From positions 1 to 64,000 of the forward strand of contig JAULBX010029158.1 of assembly GCA_032358255.1 (NCBI GenBank): DNA of 64,000 bases, in the 5' to 3' direction. Source of the stretch: Heterotrichella gracilis. Its lineage: Eukaryota > Sar > Xanthophyceae > Tribonematales > Xanthonemataceae. The position numbers and the translations under genes were made by a program. Below the pieces are notes generated by a model. It worked only from the letters and a program-made list of their open reading frames with translations. It was not told where the DNA came from and ran no database searches. Positions 58,501-64,000 of this stretch are shown piece after piece (within the stretch, counting starts at the first letter, position 1; every line of letters begins with the position of its first letter).

Positions 58501-59610
58501 GGTTTAGCATTACGATATTGTCATTAAATTACTAGCATAAAATGGATGGGGTTTGCACGTCTTTCATGGTGGATGCTTGGCATGTTGATGTCGTTCAATT
58601 GGTGCTTTGCTGATGACATCCCGAGCACCAATGGTCATCTACAGGCACTTGCGCCAGGCAGGTCTAGCATTGCGGTCATGGATGGAGGGTTGGCACTTAG
58701 TTTGTACCTGCTCAACACCTGAACTTGTCCGCTCTCTGCTGCAAGCTGGCAACACAATGTGCATATAACCATTTGGGTGGGACCTTTGGCTGCACCACTG
58801 CCAGGAGACAACTTGCGCTGAATGCAATTCAGTCGTGAAACAACACAAATGCAAGGCTGCTGCCTATTTGGTCGTATTGCTGGAATGGCTTATAATGAAC
58901 TATATATGTGCAGGAGCTGCCTGGCACGAGTGCCTACAGCAATGTGTGCGTGGGGAGTGAATGGCATCGCTTCCCGTCATCTTTCTTCCTGCCGGGGCCA
59001 CACTACCGCTTGCAGTTTGTCAAGTCTGGATTCTCAGGGCTCCTGCCAAGAGCGTTTGACACAGACAAGGTAGGCAGAAGGTCTACTTGCTGTTCAGGTT
59101 ATTGGGTTCAGGTCATCATGTGATTTGAGAACGCTAGTTCTTGGCTGTTAAGCAACCATGAGGCAAAGCTCAATAATTACATGATAACCTGAGTCCAATG
59201 CATAGCTCAATAATGCGCAGTATGTGCACACTGTGATTTGAACCTTTTGATGCAAATAAAATAAATGAATGAGGATATCATGCACAATGCTTGAGGGGGT
59301 GCTTGTGCCCGGCATGCAGGGGGGCACCACGGCTGCACCTCCAGAGCTCAACAGTGGCAACCAAGAGGAGCCAGCCAACTACCTGACAACCATTGACACC
59401 TGCAACTTCCTGGTAGTGCTTGGAGGCACAGACCCTCTGCCGCCTGCAGATGCGTGGTCCAAGATTGCATCGGTACCCTTCGTGGATGCCGCTCAATCGC
59501 CAGCACTGTACCGTGCCCTCTACACCCCTGGGGTGTCACCGCGGCGAAACCATTACGTGGAGTACATGCTGTGGCAACGGCATGCTGGGGATGCAATAGC
59601 CAACGCATAG
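55561..59610 (+). CDS. ALG9: Dolichyl-P-Man alpha-1,2-mannosyltransferase ALG9 (GT22)
   Basis: ER membrane enzyme adding alpha-1,2-mannose to the lipid-linked N-glycan precursor. Nine exons: 55561-55664, 55766-55927, 56175-56263, 56388-56463, 56658-57012, 57571-57861, 58285-58497, 58914-59069, 59320-59610; phases agree, 578 residues. Family marks: IIHDCDEVYNYWEPLHYLLYGYGFQTWEYSSKFALRSYLY (luminal loop with the catalytic Asp-Glu), LLPSSFSMY, FIKYNVVGGGESALYGVEG, PHKEERFLYVVYPL, VCVGSEWHRFPSSFFLPG. Many hydrophobic segments in between. Exon 7 appears to end at a GC donor (CAG|GCAGGT at 58498), the only choice that fits the phase of exon 8. Exon 7 edges are copied several times into the flanking introns. 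Confidence 0.95.
58063..58330 (+). repeat. Three tandem 108-base units at the ALG9 exon 7 acceptor
   Basis: Units begin at 58063, 58171 and 58279, each with GCGCAGGCTTG and CCTGAGTGTGCTCCCCACCC-type sequence; the third is the true exon start. The first two also contain GGGTTTAGGGTTCAGG, a telomere-like motif. All three keep an acceptor-like CAG. Confidence 0.92.
58620..58672 (+). repeat. Copy of the ALG9 exon 7 end in intron 7
   Basis: CGAGCACCAATGGTCATCTA, the following CAGGCACTTG and the CAGGCAGGT donor region (58461-58512) recur 160 bases downstream at 58620-58672. Confidence 0.9.
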
Positions 59611-60624
59611 GGATTGCCAACTTGACCTTGAAGGTCCATGTCAAAGATTGAAGATATGCAGCTCGTCTCACACTTTCTGGGCAGCCAGTTGCTTAGAATA
59701 AACAATTTTTAAATCTGTCAGAGTCTGACGCGCAATTGTGAGAAGCTGGCAAACATTTTGAAAGCAAGGTGTTGCTCTCCTGTCTATCATATCCCCAGCG
59801 GTTGCGAGCCTTCATCATATATTGGCCTTTGTATGTTATAAAATGATACACGTACGGTGTGCCTGTATAGTAAATACATGGTGCGCTGTGTTTATAAAAA
59901 AACAATTTGTATTGGGACCCCTCAGTCGCCTGGCGCTGAACATGGTCAGATGCGCCACACCCCTTGAACGATCTCCTGTCTACAGATGTTGGCTGGATGC
60001 ATCCATTTTTGATGAACGCTGCCGTGTATCCTCCCTCGGTCTCGAGAGGGAGTTGTGGGAGGATAAGCGCCAGCGTTCATCAAAAATGGATGCATCCAAC
60101 CAAACGCCAGGCCGGGCCCCTGTAGGTATACATGAGAACGTCCAAGCTTGCGGCCAGCAGTACTTTTGGTACCTCTGAACTGTAAACCACCACTTTTGCA
60201 GAAAAAAGCACAGCCATCCTAATCCTGCCACTGCTCACGTCACGCGGTGACATTATTTTATTGTCACCTGTCCAATGTCCAACCCCTGGCAGCACCCTGG
60301 GGATGTGGCGCGCCTATAATATTTTCATTCATGCGAAGGATCAACATTTGCAGAAAATACCGGTAAGGTGCCCTTACCTAGTGTACCTTTGCTTCAGTGA
60401 AACCCTATGTAAAATCCTACGTCAATTTACAGATGTCACATAAATAGTGGTGAAAACGCCACAACCGAACACGGGTAGCGCTAAAATCATTACACCCTGT
60501 GCACCGTGCACATGTAATATGAAGCCAGATTCTAATTGGCAAATTGCGTATGCAGTAAAAATACCATCCTGCCTCTCGAGCTCAGTAGAATAAGGCGCCA
60601 TCCTGCATCTCGATCAAGGCTCCT
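59611..60624. other. Convergent intergenic region with a hairpin repeat
   Basis: About 1 kb between the ends of ALG9 and the EndoU gene. A TGTAA motif on the minus strand at 60490-60494, 131 bases past the EndoU stop, fits the green-algal polyadenylation signal. The inverted repeat is listed separately. Confidence 0.5.
59989..60101. repeat. Inverted repeat with about 50-base arms
   Basis: Left arm starting GGATGCATCCATTTTTGATG (about 59989-60046) and right arm ending CATCAAAAATGGATGCATCC (about 60049-60101) are near-perfect reverse complements, meeting near CTCGAGAGG. No coding capacity; MITE-like or hairpin RNA source. Confidence 0.9.
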
Positions 60625-63054
60625 TCACTCCACCTGCTCCGGAAAGCATGCTGCCACCTTGTCACCATATTGGCTGCGGATCCTGTGGCACCTGCACGCC
60701 AATGATGGAGCAGCTGGAGTTGGGACGATGTGATGACATCATCTCGTTGAGATAAGATGGACTATGCAGTGGCTACTAATTAGGGCACACCAAGTCTCAT
60801 GCCAAAGTCCTAGCCAGTCCTGTGGTGCATACGGCCACATGTCACCCAGCATTCCATGGACAAGAGCCCATAAATGAGGTCATTTATAAGGTTTTGCTGA
60901 GCCTCTGCTGCTGCTGGTACTTTTAACACCATTTTTGTTGCAGCAACCTAGCCAATGGATCCTGTTCCATTGCCTTCAGACATGTGCTTGCTGATGCTCA
61001 CCACCAATAAGAAGCAGTGCCTATACGGTGTCAATGAGGCTGCAATGAGGAACCATGCTAGCAGGTGGAGTGCCTGCAATGGAAGTGCCATTGCTTTGCA
61101 TGCAGCGTGCATTGAAACACCTCACCTGATCTTGAGATTGTAGTCGTCGATGGTGATGTAGTTCTCCTCCTGCCCAGCCAAGAAGCACAGGGTGTATAGC
61201 GCCAGCTCAAACTCAGGGGAGGTACCTGGCAGAGAATGCGTGGCAGTCAGCTGCACTGCATCACATTCTTCACAGCGCAGCAGTATGCAGGCCAACATGG
61301 CCAACTCAGTTGGCTACTGGCTATCCTGCGACAAAGTTCTTTCCCCCTCCCATGTGCTGCTGCTTTTTCTGGCAACAGCCTGCTCATTTGTGACAACCCT
61401 AAAACCTAAACTCTGCACATTTGCAACAACAGGCTCACCCGTGAAAACCCTCAACCCTAAATCCTGGACATTTGCAACAACATGCTCACCCTTGAAGACC
61501 CTAAAACCTAAACCCTGCACATTTGCAACAACATGCTCACCGTGAAGTCCCTAAACCCCAAACCCTAAGGAAAGCAGGCTCACCCATGAACAGCGTGGAA
61601 ACATCCTTGCTCTGCCCGCTCTCTGTAAAATTGATTGTGATCACCCGGGAGTCATCAGTCGCTCCAGAAGCTGGCCGCCCGCCACCCCGCCTGCGCGGTG
61701 CAATCGCCCCCCTGTAGTCGATCCTCCCTTTGTTTTCCAGAACCGCAAACTGAATCCAGTTGTGGAACCCGATGGGCGAGCCATTGCGCAGCTCTCCCAC
61801 AAACACGTGCTCAAACCCGCACGAGTCGCCGGTTGTGCCCCTTCGGTAGAAGGAGAACCACATCTGCATGGCAGGTACCGCTCAGGCATCGATTAGGGTG
61901 TAGGGTTTAGGGGTGCATTCTGTATGGTGAGAGGTGATGAGGGCGCATCCTGCTCAGGCATCGCTAAATGACCCATGAGGGTACCAGCGGGCTATGGCCA
62001 CAATTTTCAAATCAATGATTAGGGTCATGTGCCTCAAGTGGAGGACTTCCACGCTCTCATCCAAATCCCCTCCCCAACTCTGCATGCTGTATCCCCTCCC
62101 CCCTCCCAACCCAAGGTGTTGCCAGGGCGTGGCATGCATTATATGCAGAGGATTTCAGGGCTGAAGCCTTAGGGTGTGCATTCTGTATGCTGAGGAGGAG
62201 CGGCGTGCATGCTTGCAACCCGAATCGGCAGGCGCAGCAACATGAACACTTTGGTCACCCACCCACCTGGTGCAGCTGTTGCTCCCACGCCCGCACATCA
62301 GGGCTGGCCAGGTTCTTCAGGACCAGGTAGCGGTGCACATACTGCATGGGCTTGGACTCGATCACAGCTTGCAGGAAATCGCGCTCCTCCTTCCTCTCCC
62401 TCTCTGTGGTGGTTTCTTGCACCCCCGTCTCCATGACGTAGTTGTCCAGCAGGTGGTACAGGATGACGTACGTCCTGAGGCGGAACCAGCAGCATGTGTC
62501 ACTCAACCAGGGATGCCAGCGAAATGTGATGGAGATCCCATGGATATCAGCGAACTAGAAGTGTGTGGGCCACGCTGGAGCCGTTACATGGAGGTACTGT
62601 GAAGTGGAACTGGTTGCAAGGCACGCCAGTTGTTAGGAAACTTATGGGAGTAAACTTACTTCCTGTTCCACACATCTTTCCTGATCCACTTGAACAGCTT
62701 GTTGCTGGCAGCGTCCTCTGCTGAACCGAACCGCTTTGACCCTTGCACGTCTATGTCGTACTCCACCCCTGCGCACAAGGAGTTTATATGCCGCAACTGA
62801 GTTCATGTGCAAGGCTTGCAACCAGTAGGTGTAAGTCAACCCGCTCAGCTAGTGTGCCCACCAAGGGTCCAACATACAGCCTTTGAGAGGCCTTGGGTGT
62901 CACGCACAGCCCAACTCACTACACTCAAAATCCACACGCCTGGTAGAACCCAAATTGCAGTGCACCCACCAGGCTCCACACGGTTGTCATCCACCGCCCA
63001 CACACGCTGGCAGGCCAGCGAGAGGTTCTCTAGTTCAGCTGGGGTTGGCTCCAT
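60625..63054 (-). CDS. EndoU (XendoU-type) endoribonuclease
   Basis: Endoribonuclease of the poly(U)-preferring EndoU family. Six exons: 63054-62970, 62768-62660, 62474-62267, 61863-61584, 61225-61126, 60691-60625; phases agree, 282 residues. The N-terminal half (ENLSLACQRVWAVDDNR, VEYDIDVQG, LFKWIRKDVWNRKTYVILYHLLDNY) matches the EndoU helical lobe. The catalytic core shows GFEHVFVGEL (first His), IGFHNWIQFAVLENKGRIDYRG (second His), SPEFELALYTLCFLAG and DDYNLKIRCHR with the expected Lys, ending YGDKVAACFPE. No signal peptide, so intracellular, unlike secreted animal placental forms. A Gly/Arg-rich insertion (RRRGGGRPASG) sits between core strands. The exon 4 donor region is repeated in intron 4. 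TGTAA at 60490-60494 is a probable polyadenylation signal. Confidence 0.94.
61381..61590 (-). repeat. Tandem 52-base units copying the EndoU exon 4 donor
   Basis: About three and a half units (near 61423, 61475, 61527, 61569 on the plus strand) share GCACATTTGCAACAACA and GCTCACCC. The last is the real donor (GGGTGAGC on the minus strand). Each unit also carries CCCTAAA-type heptamers. Confidence 0.9.
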
Positions 63055-63688
63055 TGGAGGGCACCTTAGCAAGGAGTTGGGCAAGGGCGGGCAGAGGCGG
63101 GCAGAGGCGGGCAGTGCCAGACCAGCCAGCAAGCAGTACTATCTCAGGACCCGTCAAGAGGTCATAAAACACGACCCCGCAACCTTGGTTTCGGGCTAGA
63201 GGACCAGTACTGCAAGCCTATCCACATGCATGCATATGCTCCCGGGGAATATTGGTCTGAGGAAAGTGCTCGCGCCGGTAGTTGGTGACTTGCAAAGGAC
63301 TGTCCAGGTCGTGTGTATGTAGGCTTGCTTGTATCACACAGCAAACGATTGCAATGCGCGATGCATGCAAAAAAGGCGGCCACCGTTCACCGCCTGCAGG
63401 ACGGCGGGCTTCCACCCCATTGCAGGTCGTGGGTTTTGCAGAACGCGATATCGTATAACCTGACAGTGTTCAGCGCGTGTTCCTTATTCACCTGGAAATT
63501 CCACGCGTTCATGCTTTGTAAGAGACTGCTCTAAGTGGTACCGTTCCATCTGGCATGCCGTGACGCTGAAACACATGCCGTATATATACTCGGATAGACT
63601 ATAACATTTGGACCTCGCGTTGTGAAGCCAGCTTCACCTACCCTCTATCCTTTCCCTCGACCACTACTCATCGGCAGACATATCCACC
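63055..63688. promoter_or_regulatory. Divergent promoter region with TATA box
   Basis: TATATATAC at about 63581-63589 lies about 100 bases before the ATG at 63689 and is a good TATA box for the rightward gene. A direct repeat GGGCAGAGGCGGGCAGAGGC lies near 63090-63112 next to the EndoU start. Confidence 0.55.
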
Positions 63689-64000
63689 ATGGCTGGTGAG
63701 TTGCCCGTTCAGGGGGTGGGGTGGTGGCGGTAACCTGCCGTTTCCAGGACGTTTCGTGGCCATCGCCTTTATAGCATACAAACAGAACAGAACCGCGATT
63801 TGTGGTATTAGTTTAGAGTAACCATCAGGTTTATATGTTTGTGCATGGTGGCAAGTGTCTGGAAACTCTCGTTGTTCGTGTGTGTGCCCAGCAAACTCCA
63901 CTATTGAAGTGGCCATTCTTGGGTCCCAATCAGTCCTCTTCAGTTTTGTTTTTGCTATTTTGGGACTCCATAGTGGGCATTCAACACCCCAGTGTTCTGC
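63689..64000 (+). CDS. First exon of a gene running off the right edge
   Basis: ATGGCTG followed by a strong donor (GTGAGT at 63696) in a good start context (TCCACCATGG), downstream of a TATA box. Exon 1 codes only Met-Ala and one more base (63689-63695). The rest, to 64000, is read as intron. Such a tiny first exon does not identify the product. Confidence 0.45.

Overview
This window is nuclear DNA from a eukaryote, most likely a green alga of the Chlorella/trebouxiophyte type. The grounds are intron-dense genes with GT-AG introns, plant-type telomere heptamers (TTTAGGG/CCCTAAA) scattered inside introns, a SufE-NadA fusion quinolinate synthase as in plants, a plant-type CDKD kinase and an ABP1-like cupin. 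The species cannot be named from the sequence alone. No tRNA, rRNA, CRISPR or bacterial-style operon was seen. Splice models were built by hand; in every multi-exon model except one gene (26.5-28.3 kb) the exon phases add up to an open frame.

Layout, left to right: GH3 beta-xylosidase-like gene (minus, C-terminus off the left edge); an unresolved region with coding potential (4.1-6.0 kb); quinolinate synthase (minus, 12 exons); a small gene whose first exons look copied from the neighbouring CDK7/CDKD kinase; the kinase itself; a conserved-looking unknown Pro-rich protein (minus); a repeat-rich stretch (24.5-29.4 kb) holding a small unknown gene, two copies of a ~650 bp repeat and a long inverted repeat; an SGNH hydrolase; proteasome subunit beta5; prolyl 4-hydroxylase with a ShKT tail; an ABP1-like cupin (minus); a 20-exon GH2 beta-galactosidase; an intronless coiled-coil protein (minus); a GPC1-type glycerophosphocholine acyltransferase (minus) with a LINE fragment in an intron; a second LINE fragment; an MTH1-like Nudix hydrolase (minus); ALG9 mannosyltransferase; an EndoU ribonuclease (minus); and the first exon of a gene that runs off the right edge.

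The genes are mostly unrelated housekeeping and secretory functions: cell-wall sugar turnover (GH3, GH2), the N-glycan and ER pathway (ALG9, ABP1-like, P4H), NAD synthesis, lipid remodelling, nucleotide-pool cleaning and protein or RNA turnover. The most unusual signal is structural. At least a dozen exon ends, each with its splice site, have a second or third partial copy in the adjacent intron or flank, often in a unit that also carries the telomere-like heptamer. One larger copy of this kind seems to have supplied the 5' exons of a new gene.
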